Shown: positions 25,245 to 34,458, counted from the first letter of the stretch. The stretch: 53,425 bases of DNA from Pirellulales bacterium (GCA_035533075.1 DATLUO010000092.1:1-53425); one strand, 5' to 3'. Notes: generated by a model not told the origin, from the letters alone. Numbers and translations are program-made.

Positions 25245-27458
25245 CTACTCTTTCAGCAGCCAATTGACCGCTTCCAAAACGGCACTCGATGGTTCGCCAG
25301 CAGACTCCACCAATTTGGCCGGTTGGCCGGCCGCCGCATAACTCTTGCGCACCAGCGCAGCCGCCTCGCCCTTCTCGCCCGCCAACCACAGCGGCCGCGG
25401 CGCCGAAAGGGCCAGCAAGGCCGGGATGTCTCCATACTTCACCGCGCCGGGCAGAAACGCCGGGTCGTCGAAGCTGCTCAGCCGCTGAAAACGGAAACCG
25501 GCGGTGTCGATGGCAACGTGGTCGATGGCCGGGCCTGCCAGAGCGGCGGCCGCCGCGACCCACGGCCCGGCCCCGTTCATGCCCACCAGATCGACCCGTT
25601 CCGGCTTGTGCTCGTTCAGCTTGGCAAAAGCGACCAGTGCCAAAACATCGTGGACCCGCGAGGCAAACAGCGGATGGTTGTAGCCGTAGGTGTAGCCGGC
25701 GAATTCCCGCGGGTTTTTGACGCGGCGGTTCTTCATCGGCGGCTGACCCGCGGCCACAAACTCACCTTGCCCCAGCAAGTCGATGCCGCCGACCGAAGTG
25801 CCCGCCGCCACCAGCTTCATCACCTCCGGCCGAGGCTTGCCGTCCGTAGCGTACAACCCGGCCTTGCCCGAACCGTCGATCCACAGCACGGCCCGCTTGT
25901 TCCAATTCTTGGGCAGCAAGAACGCCACAGGAAGCTCTTGGCCGTGCAGCGGGTTTCGCAGCAGGCCCGCGAATTCCGTGTAGTCGCCGCGATCTTCTTC
26001 CACCGATTTCTCGAATTCCGGCGAGCCGATTTCGGCCAGCGAATGACCCAGGATGGCCTCGACGGCGCCTCCCACCACCTCTCGGTATTTCGTCAGCGTC
26101 GCGGCATCGCGCGGCTGAAGCGCGGCGATCTGCCGCTCGGCGTCCTGCGTCATTTGCTTGATCAGGCTCCGCTCATAATCGTCGCCGCCGGCCGGCTTGG
26201 GATGCGCGTCGTCCCAGACCGTCATCTCCGCGACCGAGAGCGGCACGAAGTCTTCTTCCACGATCGGGTCGGTATAGCCGAGCTTGAGATGCTTGTTGAA
26301 CCACGAGTACATCGCCGCCCGGCTGACGTAATTGTAGTTGTGCGGAAATTGCACCAGCGGCTTTGCCATCACGTTTGCTTCCGCGCCGAGCAGCTTGTAA
26401 AGTTGCTTCAGTTCGGGCAGGCCCTTGGTGGCGATCTCTTTGGTCCAGTCGTCGGCGCCGGTCATTCCCAATGGTTTGGGAGCAAACAGGCCGGCCAGCT
26501 CGATGTTGCCGGTGTCGATCCGCAGCAGGCTGCAGTTCTCGCAGGTACAGCCGCCCTGCATGGCCGTCGAGACCATCACGGCCGGAAAGGCCGCCGCCGG
26601 CCGCGAATCGACCGCGCATAAGATGAATGTCTGTGTGCCACCGCCGCTGGCGCCCGTCACGCCGATGCGCGTGGCGTCGACCTCCGGCAAGCCGCCTATC
26701 CAGTCGAGTGCCCGAACGGAGTTATACGTCTGCAGGCCCATCACCGATTGCAGACGCAACTCGGCCTGAGCGCTGAACAGTCCCCATTGGTCGGCCGATT
26801 CCATCTGCGGACGGATCTTTCCATATCGGTGGGCCAGCTCGTACGAGATTTGCTGGCTGTCGGCGTAGCCCAGCATGTCATAGTGGAACACGAGGCAGCC
26901 CATGCGGGCAAGCTGCACGCAACGGGCCTGCAACGGAAAGCGGCCGCTGCTGACGAACCGCTCCGCTCCATCGGCGATCTGCTGCCGGGCCATCGCCACG
27001 CCCTGATCGACGAAGCGGCCGTTGGCCCAATGTCCGTGCGGGCAGAGCACCGCCGGCAGTTTGCCGTTGCGGCCTTTTGGGCGATAAAGGCTGCCCGTCA
27101 CAAAATGGCCCGGATAGCTTTCGAGGTACACTCGGTCAACCGTGTACTCATTGCGATCGACGCGGCCATGCACGACGGCATTGACCGGCGTCGAGTTGGG
27201 CATGGGCCATATTCCAGTGGCCACTTTGGCTTGCCGCCGCACGCGCTCGGCACGCTTCCGCCACTCTTCAGCCGTGGCCGGCACGTTCAGGGGGAAATAG
27301 CCGTCCAGGTCTTTCGGCTCGGCCAACCGTTTGTCGGCGGGGAGCTTGCCCGGCGGCAGCGCCCGCGGCGCGTCGGCCTGGACCAGCGATGCGTAAGATA
27401 GGATTACGACTGCCAGGAGGGCCTGGGGCGACGGTGGACGGATGTGAGACGGCATCAT
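25245..27458 (-). CDS. Secreted double alpha/beta-hydrolase (acetyl xylan esterase-like), second domain degenerate
   Basis: A 737-residue exported protein; the start is the first of two Met (MMPSHIRPPS), followed by a signal peptide to about residue 29. The first domain resembles acetyl xylan esterase/dienelactone-type hydrolases: SYPGHFVTGSLYRPKG, AVLCPHGHW and a nucleophile elbow GASGGG near residue 270 with Ser. The second domain (from about 510) repeats the fold (LPKNWNKRAVLWIDGSGKAG, ALVAFAKLNEHKPERVDLVG) but the elbow reads GMNGAG near residue 625, so Asn replaces the nucleophile. It probably removes ester groups from polysaccharides outside the cytoplasm. A large planctomycete family of unknown exact substrate. 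Confidence 0.78.
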   Translation of the reverse strand: MMPSHIRPPSPQALLAVVILSYASLVQADAPRALPPGKLPADKRLAEPKDLDGYFPLNVPATAEEWRKRAERVRRQAKVATGIWPMPNSTPVNAVVHGRVDRNEYTVDRVYLESYPGHFVTGSLYRPKGRNGKLPAVLCPHGHWANGRFVDQGVAMARQQIADGAERFVSSGRFPLQARCVQLARMGCLVFHYDMLGYADSQQISYELAHRYGKIRPQMESADQWGLFSAQAELRLQSVMGLQTYNSVRALDWIGGLPEVDATRIGVTGASGGGTQTFILCAVDSRPAAAFPAVMVSTAMQGGCTCENCSLLRIDTGNIELAGLFAPKPLGMTGADDWTKEIATKGLPELKQLYKLLGAEANVMAKPLVQFPHNYNYVSRAAMYSWFNKHLKLGYTDPIVEEDFVPLSVAEMTVWDDAHPKPAGGDDYERSLIKQMTQDAERQIAALQPRDAATLTKYREVVGGAVEAILGHSLAEIGSPEFEKSVEEDRGDYTEFAGLLRNPLHGQELPVAFLLPKNWNKRAVLWIDGSGKAGLYATDGKPRPEVMKLVAAGTSVGGIDLLGQGEFVAAGQPPMKNRRVKNPREFAGYTYGYNHPLFASRVHDVLALVAFAKLNEHKPERVDLVGMNGAGPWVAAAAALAGPAIDHVAIDTAGFRFQRLSSFDDPAFLPGAVKYGDIPALLALSAPRPLWLAGEKGEAAALVRKSYAAAGQPAKLVESAGEPSSAVLEAVNWLLKE

Positions 27459-27669
27459 GGGTGGCAAACTCCCTGTTAGAGCAATCGTTGCGAAACGCGG
27501 CACTGCGCTGCCAATGTAAGCCACGGACCGGCCGATTGCCACTGTTTTGCCGGCGGGTCCAGTCGATTCAATACCGGCCAGAATCGCAAAGAGGAAACCA
27601 GGTGGGGGGTGATCGCGAATTCGTTGGTCATCGCGTCGGGAAGTACCCAGCCACCTCTCGCCCCCGTTC

Positions 27670-29424
27670 TCATCGTGCCGCCCGCGCATCGCGCAACGCT
27701 TTCAGATACTCGACGATCTCGTCGTGCGCCGCCGTGGTTTGCGTGATGACCAAGGCTCCGGCATTGGTAAACCCCTCGATGGCGCCCGGACCACCCACTT
27801 CGTCCCACGTCGTCGGCACCAGATTATTGGTGATATTGTCGATCAGCGCAGGAAAGTCCAACGCGGGCCGGTCGGCCGGCGCATCGGGCGGACGCACCAC
27901 AAGATCAAACACCGGATAGACCCTGGCAAGGAGCATGTTTTCGGCCTCGGTTTTGGAGGTGATCATCAGCACTTCGTTGCGAATCACGTAGGTCAGATCC
28001 AGCTCGTCCAAGGTCAGCCGCAATAGCGCGCGGAGCGTGATGCCCTTGATGCGGCGCGTGATCGGCGTGTCGCTGTTCACGCCCGCGTCGGTGAGGGCCT
28101 TGCTGTCGAGTTGGATATCGATTCCGTGCCTTTGCTTGAGATACTCGATCACGTCGCTGAGCGGCTGCTCGGCAAAGTCGATCTCCGTCAGTTGGCCGAG
28201 CTCTTTCTGGATGCGTGCCTCGCGCGCGCCAGGCTCTGGCTCGGCCATTTGCGGCCAGCCGCCCTTGCTGCCCGCGAGCGAAAGCCGCACGGCAGGATAA
28301 ACGGTGCTGGCTACGCTGCCGGGCAAAAGCCCCTCGATGAGCTTGCCGACGCGGTACTGAATTTCGTCGGTCTGCCGGACGACGACCGTTTCTCCCGCTG
28401 CCCGAATCATGCCTTCGCCCGTGGGTTCCCAGCTTTGCGGCTCAATCATTTCGGGAACCAGCTTGGCGATGGCCTTGGCCCAGGCTTCGAGCTTGGTCGG
28501 CGACGGCGAGTCGGCAGGCGGCGCGGCCACGAGGGCCACGTTGTTTTGCTCTTTCGCCGGGGCCGCGGCCTTCGCGCCGCCCACGGGCTGCTGCCCCGGC
28601 GGAGCGGCTGCTTGCGTCGGCTTTGCCGGCGCCGCCCGTTGGGCGAGGTGGTAGACCTTGATCGGAAGCGGCTCCTTGATTTGAAGCGGTTCGTTCGACG
28701 GCGCCGGCGGACGCCCGGCGAAAGGATCGAGCGGCTTGGCCGCCTCGATCTGCTTGTCCCGCGTGCGGCGCAAGGCGGCGAGCAGCTCGGCGATCTCTTC
28801 GTGGGCCTCTTCGGCCTGGGAGATGGCAAGCGCGTGCGAGTTGCGCACGAATTTGATCGACCCGGGGCCGCCCACCTCGTCCCAGGTCCTCGGCGCCATC
28901 GTGCTGACGATCAGCTCAATCAAGGCGCGGGCATCCTCGGCCTTCTTCTGGCCGGGCCTCAAGGGCGGCCGAAACTCGCTGTCGAGCGTCACCAGGTCTT
29001 CGACCGGATATATCCTGCAAGTCAGGTGGTTTTCGGCTTCGGTCTTGCTGGTAATCAGGAGAAAGCCGTCGCCCACGACGTAGGTCAGGTCGAGCTCGCT
29101 TAAGACCAGCCGCAACAACGAGCGGAGCGTAATGCCCTGGATGGTGTGCGTGATCGGTGTATCGCTTGCCACGCCGGCGTCGGCGAGGGCCTTGTTGTCG
29201 ATCTGGATCTCGATCTCATGCTTTTGCTTGAGAGATTCGATCACGTCGCTGAGCGGCTGTTCGGCAAAGTCGAGCTCGCTCGGCTGATCGAGGGCGGTGA
29301 GGATTGCCGCCTGGCGCGGCGTGGGCAGCGGCCGCGCGGCGGTATCGGGTTCAGCCGCGGACATACTCGGCAGGAGCGACAAGCAGACAAACGCGCTGAA
29401 AACGACGGGGCCGACGCGCAACAT
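27670..29424 (-). CDS. Secreted protein with duplicated STN-like domains
   Basis: A 584-residue exported protein; start MLRVGPVVFSAFVC, signal peptide to about residue 23. Two long copies of one unit are visible: residues ~45-235 and ~405-584. Each has DFAEQPLSDVIE-LKQ-H-I-IQ-D-KAL-DAGV, then GITLR-LLRL-L-ELDLTYV and ITSKTEAEN, as in the STN/secretin N-terminal fold, followed by a [IV]YPV-DLV motif and a TWDEVGGPG-I half. The central part (~325-400) holds a third, degenerate copy of the C-terminal half (SWEPTGEGMIRAAGETVVV). A Pro/Ala-rich linker lies at ~240-320. Periplasmic beta-alpha repeat protein; function unknown. Confidence 0.75.
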   Translation of the reverse strand: MLRVGPVVFSAFVCLSLLPSMSAAEPDTAARPLPTPRQAAILTALDQPSELDFAEQPLSDVIESLKQKHEIEIQIDNKALADAGVASDTPITHTIQGITLRSLLRLVLSELDLTYVVGDGFLLITSKTEAENHLTCRIYPVEDLVTLDSEFRPPLRPGQKKAEDARALIELIVSTMAPRTWDEVGGPGSIKFVRNSHALAISQAEEAHEEIAELLAALRRTRDKQIEAAKPLDPFAGRPPAPSNEPLQIKEPLPIKVYHLAQRAAPAKPTQAAAPPGQQPVGGAKAAAPAKEQNNVALVAAPPADSPSPTKLEAWAKAIAKLVPEMIEPQSWEPTGEGMIRAAGETVVVRQTDEIQYRVGKLIEGLLPGSVASTVYPAVRLSLAGSKGGWPQMAEPEPGAREARIQKELGQLTEIDFAEQPLSDVIEYLKQRHGIDIQLDSKALTDAGVNSDTPITRRIKGITLRALLRLTLDELDLTYVIRNEVLMITSKTEAENMLLARVYPVFDLVVRPPDAPADRPALDFPALIDNITNNLVPTTWDEVGGPGAIEGFTNAGALVITQTTAAHDEIVEYLKALRDARAAR

Positions 29425-29593
29425 GGCGGTTCTCCTTCTCTGTTCTGACCGGAACACGAACTGTGCCAAGAGATGGGCCGGCCGGCATCGCCTTTTATGC
29501 CGAACGGCCGACGCGCTTCCCAACCTACCACCGCCGCCGCCACGAAGCAAGCATCGTCGCAGCTTGTGTCAGCGCGTCGTCGCGTTCCGCTCG

Positions 29594-30490
29594 CTAGGAT
29601 CCGACCGAATACGTCAGCAGCAGCCGGTCCGCCACAACTTCGCTTTCCAGTGTTTGCCCGGCGAGTTGAAAACGACGGAGCATCGAGCGGCCGCAGTTCA
29701 CCATGGCTTCCGTCGCGAACAATCCGTGCGGCAGAGGCACATCGCAGATTTTGTCTCCTGATCGCTTGGTGCCGTCGATGGAAAGTGCCACAAACACGCC
29801 TCGCGATTTGCAGCGGGCAATGGCCTCGAAAAGTTGAGCCAGGCTGAAGCTCTGCGCGCCGTAAAGGATGCCCTGACTGTCGACGTACGGCGGATCGCAA
29901 TAGACTAAGTCTCCTGCTCTTGCGCGGTCCATGACCTCGGCGTAATCGGCCAGAACGAACTGCGTTCCGCGGCAGCGCTGCCGCCATTCGTCGGCGCGCT
30001 TCGCGAACGAGGCGGCCGAGATTGGCTGATGGACCCCGCAGGGCGTCGACATATATCCGTCGGCCTTGCGGAAACGCACGACTCCGCCGTAGCACGCGCG
30101 ACAGAGGAAAACCAGGTCACCACCGTTCGGCTGCGCGTTGTAAGACGCTTTAACCTGCTCATAAACGGTTTCTTTCGACTCGCGTCGCAGACGTTCCCGA
30201 CGTTCGGTGTACCACGCTTTGAGTTGGTCGGGGTCGTTTTGCAACGCCCGCCAGATTTCCGTCAGCGGCCTGAACGCGTCCGAGCCGGTCCCTGAATCGG
30301 GGGCCAGCGTGGCCAGCACGGCCCCACTGCCCAGGAACGGCTCGTAATAGGTGCCGAATTCTCGCGGGAAGTACGAAACAATCTCATGGGCGAACCGCTG
30401 TTTGTTCCCCACCCATTTCAGAAGTTGGCGGCGAAATGGGCGTACCTCCCGCGGAACCTCTGAAAACAACGGTAATTGTTGAAGTTGCAT
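29594..30490 (-). CDS. D12-class N6-adenine DNA methyltransferase (Dam-like)
   Basis: Transfers a methyl group from S-adenosylmethionine to adenine in a short DNA site. Residues 20-60 hold LLKWVGNKQRFAHEIVSYFP and the SAM-binding EPFLGSGAV; the catalytic motif DPPY (LVYCDPPYVDS) is near residue 198. The 298-residue length is normal for the family. No restriction endonuclease gene lies within reach, and the neighbours are housekeeping or secreted proteins, so it appears to be an orphan methylase, perhaps acquired by transfer. The target site cannot be read from sequence. Confidence 0.85.
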   Translation of the reverse strand: MQLQQLPLFSEVPREVRPFRRQLLKWVGNKQRFAHEIVSYFPREFGTYYEPFLGSGAVLATLAPDSGTGSDAFRPLTEIWRALQNDPDQLKAWYTERRERLRRESKETVYEQVKASYNAQPNGGDLVFLCRACYGGVVRFRKADGYMSTPCGVHQPISAASFAKRADEWRQRCRGTQFVLADYAEVMDRARAGDLVYCDPPYVDSQGILYGAQSFSLAQLFEAIARCKSRGVFVALSIDGTKRSGDKICDVPLPHGLFATEAMVNCGRSMLRRFQLAGQTLESEVVADRLLLTYSVGS

Positions 30491-30667
30491 CCGTTACATC
30501 CTGGCCAATAGGCATTGGTTCATATCAGGCCGTGAAGCATATCCGATGTTGGGATGCAAATACAAAGCGATAACTGCATGAACGGCGTGGATTGCACTCG
30601 ATTGGCAGCACATACTGGAAACCAGCGTGGAAGGGCAACGAAAGCATCCTTTTCTAGGAGTCGGCAA

Positions 30668-31210
30668 ATGAAATCGGTGGTTCAAGGGCGATGGTGCGGC
30701 GCTGCGGTGTTGGTCGTTCTGCTTGCCGCCGGCTGCCAGCGCGGGCCGCGGACGATGACCGGCATCGAAGACGCGGGCAAAGCCGCCGCGGCCAAGCCGA
30801 AGGCCAAGGTGGTCGGTCCGGCGGGCCGCGAGCCGGGGGTCGCCGTGCGCACGGTGCGGGCCTTCCGCGAATGGGGCGTGCGCGAGACGGCCGCCGATGC
30901 CCTGGCGCGCATCGGCGATGCGGCCGTGCCCGCCTTGCTCGACACCTTGGCCGATCCCGATCCGGACGTCCGCGCGCAGGCGGCACACGCCTTGGCGCGG
31001 ATGGGACAGAAAGCGGAGCCGGCCGTGCCCGCCTTGATCCATGCCCTGGACGATCCGAACCAGGACGTGCGACAGGGCGCCGCGCGGGCCCTCGGCCAGA
31101 TTGGTTCGGGCGCCGAAGAAGCCGTGCCGGCCTTAATCAAGGCCATCAAAGATCCACGCAACAAATCGACGCCGAAAGCCGTCGAAGTCGAGACGAAGGT
31201 TGTTGAGTAG
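30668..31210 (+). CDS. HEAT-repeat lipoprotein
   Basis: A 180-residue lipoprotein starting MKSVVQGRWCG; AGGAG lies seven bases upstream. The lipobox LLAAGC ends the signal sequence, with Cys as lipid anchor near residue 23. Three HEAT/PBS-lyase-like repeats follow: RETAADALARIGDAAVPALLDTL, VRAQAAHALARMGQKAEPAVPALIHAL and VRQGAARALGQIGSGAEEAVPALIKAI. Such repeats serve as protein-binding surfaces. A tandem array of GGGTTCA begins within its stop codon, followed by the glycerate kinase gene. Confidence 0.8.
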   Translation: MKSVVQGRWCGAAVLVVLLAAGCQRGPRTMTGIEDAGKAAAAKPKAKVVGPAGREPGVAVRTVRAFREWGVRETAADALARIGDAAVPALLDTLADPDPDVRAQAAHALARMGQKAEPAVPALIHALDDPNQDVRQGAARALGQIGSGAEEAVPALIKAIKDPRNKSTPKAVEVETKVVE

Positions 31211-31268
31211 GGTTCAGGGTTCAGGGTTCGGGGTTCAGGGTTCGGGGTTCAGGGTTCAGGGTTCAGGG
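31210..31268 (+). repeat. Heptanucleotide array (GGGTTCA/G), eight copies
   Basis: Eight 7-base units, six GGGTTCA and two GGGTTCG, plus GGG. The first G is the last base of the HEAT-lipoprotein TAG stop. The same two units occur inverted at 52533-52553, also right after a TAG. Confidence 0.95.
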
Positions 31269-31310
31269 CGCGAGCCTTGCGTCTTGTGCCGTGCGTCGAA
31301 GATATTGGGG

Positions 31311-31345
31311 CATCCCTCATCCCTCATCCCTCATCCCTCATCCCT
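31311..31345 (+). repeat. Heptanucleotide array (CATCCCT), five copies
   Basis: Five perfect CATCCCT units end four bases before the glycerate kinase start codon, so the usual ribosome binding site position is occupied by pyrimidine-rich repeat. Confidence 0.95.
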
Positions 31346-31348
31346 TCC

Positions 31349-32692
31349 ATGGCCAGCCACCTCCGCGGCGATGCACTGCAAATTTGGCGGGCCGGTGTGG
31401 CGGGCGTCGACTCGGCGCGATTGGTGCGAGACGCCGTTCATGCCGAAGGATCGTGTCTGAACGTCGGCGAGGAAACGCTCGACCTTCGTCGTGTCCGCCG
31501 CATTGCCGTCGTCGGGGCCGGCAAAGCGGGTGCGGGAATGGCCGCCGGATTGCTCGACGCACTCGGACCGCAAATGATCGCGCAGAAGAAAGTTGCGGGT
31601 TGGATCAACGTCCCGGCCGATTGCGTCCGACCGCTGCCGCCCTTCGTGCTGCACCCGGCACGTCCCGCGGGCGTCAACGAGCCGACCGAAGCGGGAGTGC
31701 ATGGCGCGAACCAAATCCTCGATCTGGTCGGCTCGTTGACCAACGACGATCTTTGCCTGGCCTTGATTTCCGGCGGCGCCAGCGCTCTCTTGCCCGCACC
31801 CGTCGATGACATCTCTTTGGCCGACAAGCTCGCCGTGACGCGGCACCTCAGCGCCGCAGGAGCCACCATCAACGAGCTGAATGCCGTCCGTAAGCAGATC
31901 AGCCGCATCAAGGGTGGCGGACTTGCCCGTGCCTGCCGGGCCGGCGCGCTGATCAGCCTCATCATTTCCGACGTGCCGGGCGATCCGCTGGACGTGATCG
32001 CGTCTGGCCCGACCGTGCCCGATGCCAGCACGCCTCAAGCCGCGCTGGAGGTGCTCCAGCGGTTCGGCGCCCGGCAGGCCGGAATTTCGCCGCGCGTGTT
32101 TGAGTATCTCCGTGGCAAAACGCAAATCGCCGCGCCGCCGCCCTCGTGTCGCGTCATGAACGTGGTCATTGGCAACAACGCCACCGCCGTCGACGCGGCA
32201 GGTCGCGAGGCGGAGCGACTTGGTTATTCGCACGTCATGGCTTCGGCGCCGGCCAGCGAAGGAGCGGCTGAGGACGTGGGGCGGCACCTGGCCGGCTTGG
32301 CCCTGTCAATGCGGGAGGGCACCGGCCCCGACTGTCTGATCACGGGCGGCGAGCCGGTCGTCAAGTTGCCCGACGCGGCCGAGCGCGGTCTGGGAGGCCG
32401 CAACCAGCAGCTTGCCTTGGCGGCGCTGGAGCGGTTGGCCCCGCAGGGTTGCACGGGCATCACGCTCGTTTCCGGCGGCACCGACGGCGAGGATGGACCG
32501 ACGGACGCGGCCGGAGCGTTCATCGACGCCGAGGTGCTCTCCGCTGCCCGGCGCCAGGGGCTCGACATTTCCGACTATCTCCGCCGGTGCGACGCTTATC
32601 ACTTCTTCGCCGCCACGGGCGGTCTGATTAAAACCGGGCCGACGCACACGAATGTGTGCGATCTGCGTGTGGTGGTGGTCGGTCGCCGGTAG
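31349..32692 (+). CDS. Glycerate 2-kinase (GckA/MOFRL type)
   Basis: Phosphorylates D-glycerate to 2-phosphoglycerate, linking glyoxylate or hydroxypyruvate metabolism to glycolysis. The 447-residue length fits the DUF4147 plus MOFRL architecture: VVGAGKAGAGMAAGL near residue 54, LISGGASALLPAP near 143, IISDVPGDPLDVIASGPT near 208, then the MOFRL half with TGGEPVVKL, GGRNQQLALAAL and SGGTDGEDGPTDAAGA. The ATG at 31349 is directly behind a CATCCCT array and lacks a Shine-Dalgarno sequence; a longer in-frame extension from 31277 would read through the repeat and is rejected. The 2-hydroxyacid dehydrogenase at 2524 could act in the same pathway, but is distant. Confidence 0.9.
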   Translation: MASHLRGDALQIWRAGVAGVDSARLVRDAVHAEGSCLNVGEETLDLRRVRRIAVVGAGKAGAGMAAGLLDALGPQMIAQKKVAGWINVPADCVRPLPPFVLHPARPAGVNEPTEAGVHGANQILDLVGSLTNDDLCLALISGGASALLPAPVDDISLADKLAVTRHLSAAGATINELNAVRKQISRIKGGGLARACRAGALISLIISDVPGDPLDVIASGPTVPDASTPQAALEVLQRFGARQAGISPRVFEYLRGKTQIAAPPPSCRVMNVVIGNNATAVDAAGREAERLGYSHVMASAPASEGAAEDVGRHLAGLALSMREGTGPDCLITGGEPVVKLPDAAERGLGGRNQQLALAALERLAPQGCTGITLVSGGTDGEDGPTDAAGAFIDAEVLSAARRQGLDISDYLRRCDAYHFFAATGGLIKTGPTHTNVCDLRVVVVGRR

Positions 32693-32696
32693 GGTA

Positions 32697-32727
32697 GGGC
32701 CAGCGAGCTTGCGAGCGCCGGCCCACC
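32697..32727. repeat. REP-like palindrome after the glycerate kinase gene
   Basis: GGGCCAGCG pairs with CGCCGGCCC (one mismatch) around AGCTTGCGAG. It follows the gene by a few bases and has no T run. Confidence 0.5.
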
Positions 32728-32736
32728 GAAAGCGAG

Positions 32737-32789
32737 GCGTTAGGCATTGGGCGTTAGGCTCGCTGTACCTAACGCCTAACGCCTAACGC
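32737..32789. repeat. Inverted heptanucleotide array (GCGTTAG and CTAACGC)
   Basis: GCGTTAG, a variant GCATTGG, and GCGTTAG stand in 7-base register; after 11 bases three perfect CTAACGC units follow, the reverse complement of the first. The array can fold into a hairpin. Confidence 0.85.
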
Positions 32790-32897
32790 CTTCCAACTAC
32801 GCAGTACGCAACGGCGCCAGTGGACGAGACCGTGCCCGCGTGCTAGCCTAAGCGCCAAGGCTTACGTCACCCTTATAGTAACCCGGGAGTTTCTGCC

Positions 32898-33431
32898 ATG
32901 ACCATGTATCTTCGCTTGCTGACGACATTGAGTGTTCTCGTTGCCTCGGCCACGTCGCTGACCGCGGCCGACTTGAAGCCGGGCGATCCGGCTCCCGCGT
33001 TTTCGTTGAAAGGCAGCGACGGCAAGACCCACTCGCTGGACGACTTCAAGGGCAAGAAGGTGGTCGTCATCGCCTGGTTTCCCAAGGCCTTTACCGGCGG
33101 CTGCACCAAAGAGTGCAAGTCGATGCGCGACGACGGGAAAGAGTTGCGCAAGTACGAGGTGGCCTATTTTACGGCCAGCGTTGATGAGCCGCAAAAGAAC
33201 AAAGAGTTCGCCGAGTCGTTGGGCCTCGACTTTCCCATCCTCAGCGATCCGGAGAAGGACGTGGCGAAAGAGTACGGAGTGTTGCGGCCCGACGGCGGCG
33301 TGACGAACCGCTGGACGTTCTACATCGGCAAGAACGGCAAAGTGCTCTACGTCGATAAAAGCGTGAACACCGCCGAGCACGGCAAAGACATCGCCAAGAA
33401 ACTCGACGAGCTGGGAGTCGAAAAGAAGTGA
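32898..33431 (+). CDS. Secreted peroxiredoxin (AhpC/TSA, Bcp-like)
   Basis: Thiol peroxidase that reduces hydrogen peroxide or organic peroxides. The 177-residue protein has a signal peptide (to about residue 24), so it acts outside the cytoplasm, unlike classical Bcp. The peroxidatic motif is PKAFTGGC with C69, and a second Cys four residues later (C73) fits an intramolecular resolving cysteine as in Bcp/Prx[26 protein letters not shown] and [13 protein letters not shown] complete the fold. It is convergent with the TPR lipoprotein gene, with one base between stop codons. Confidence 0.9.
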   Translation: MTMYLRLLTTLSVLVASATSLTAADLKPGDPAPAFSLKGSDGKTHSLDDFKGKKVVVIAWFPKAFTGGCTKECKSMRDDGKELRKYEVAYFTASVDEPQKNKEFAESLGLDFPILSDPEKDVAKEYGVLRPDGGVTNRWTFYIGKNGKVLYVDKSVNTAEHGKDIAKKLDELGVEKK

Positions 33432-33432
33432 G

Positions 33433-34458
33433 CTAATACCGCAGGGTCGGCGAGGGCGGGTCGTCGACCGGGGGCAACGGTTGCAGGTTGTTGCCCGTGG
33501 CGACGGGAAGCGGTACGCCGCGCGGCGCGACGTCGCGGGCGGCAATGCTTTCGCGCCGGCGCGGCTCCTCGCCGACCGTGGCCGAGGAATCCGCATTCGG
33601 CTGCTCAGCGGGCGCGGCCGCGGCAATCATCGGCGCATCGCCTCCCTGCTCCGGGACGTTGCTGAGCGATTCAACCCACTCGCGCGCCTCGTCCATGGCC
33701 GGATTTTCGGCCAGTGCCAGCTTGAAGTGGTCGAGCGCGGCCTGCCGCTGGCCTCGCTTATCGAGCAAGTAGCCGAGGTTGTAATGGGCTTTGGCCGGAC
33801 CGTGGGCGTCGGTCAGATGCGCCAGGGCTTCGTCGTTGCGCCCCTGGGCCACCAGCGCCATGGCGATGTTGTTGCGATAGAGAGCACGGTCGGGGTCCAA
33901 CTCGATGGCGCGGGAGAGCATCACGACCGCATCGTCATATCGCTGCTGCCGGGCGTAGCAGAGGCCGAGATCGTTGAAGGCAACGGGGTCCTTCGGATAG
34001 TGCCGAGTGGCAAGCACATAGTATTCGCTGGCCCGGTCGAGCTGGCCCTGCCGGTCGAAGTGCCGGCCCAAGCCGATGAACGCGGCGAGATTCTGCGGCT
34101 CCAGTTCCAGGGCCTTGTGAAACATGCGTCGGGCGGCCTCGGCATCGCCGTTCTGCTCGAACGTTTCTCCCATGGCGACATAGTCGCTGGCCTTGGTGGG
34201 GGCGATGCCACTGGCCAACGCCGTGGGGTCGGTCGGCGGCACCGGGTTCTTCTTCGATGTCTTAAAAACCTTCGACACCGACTTTCCGAGACTCGACTGG
34301 CTTACCGCACTGGCGATTTGTTTCATCGGGCCGGGTTTGGGAGCCGCCAGCGGCGTGATGGGGGTTCCGCCTCGGAACGAGGGAAAACCCGCGCATCCCA
34401 GCGCGGCCAACGAGATCAAAGCCGTCTGGCCGAGGGCCGCGAAATAGGACTTGCGCAC
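33433..34458 (-). CDS. TPR-repeat lipoprotein
   Basis: A 341-residue protein beginning MRKSYFAALGQTALISLAALGC, a lipoprotein signal with Cys at about residue 22. A basic Ser/Lys linker (residues 45-75) precedes at least four TPR units between about 90 and 255 (YVAMGETFEQNGDAEAARRM, AAFIGLGRHFDRQGQLDRAS, AFNDLGLCYARQQRYDDAVV, YRNNIAMALVAQGRNDEAL). The C-terminus is Pro/Ala-rich. Probably a scaffold at the cell envelope. The Gly-rich secreted gene lies directly upstream on the same strand. Confidence 0.82.
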   Translation of the reverse strand: MRKSYFAALGQTALISLAALGCAGFPSFRGGTPITPLAAPKPGPMKQIASAVSQSSLGKSVSKVFKTSKKNPVPPTDPTALASGIAPTKASDYVAMGETFEQNGDAEAARRMFHKALELEPQNLAAFIGLGRHFDRQGQLDRASEYYVLATRHYPKDPVAFNDLGLCYARQQRYDDAVVMLSRAIELDPDRALYRNNIAMALVAQGRNDEALAHLTDAHGPAKAHYNLGYLLDKRGQRQAALDHFKLALAENPAMDEAREWVESLSNVPEQGGDAPMIAAAAPAEQPNADSSATVGEEPRRRESIAARDVAPRGVPLPVATGNNLQPLPPVDDPPSPTLRY

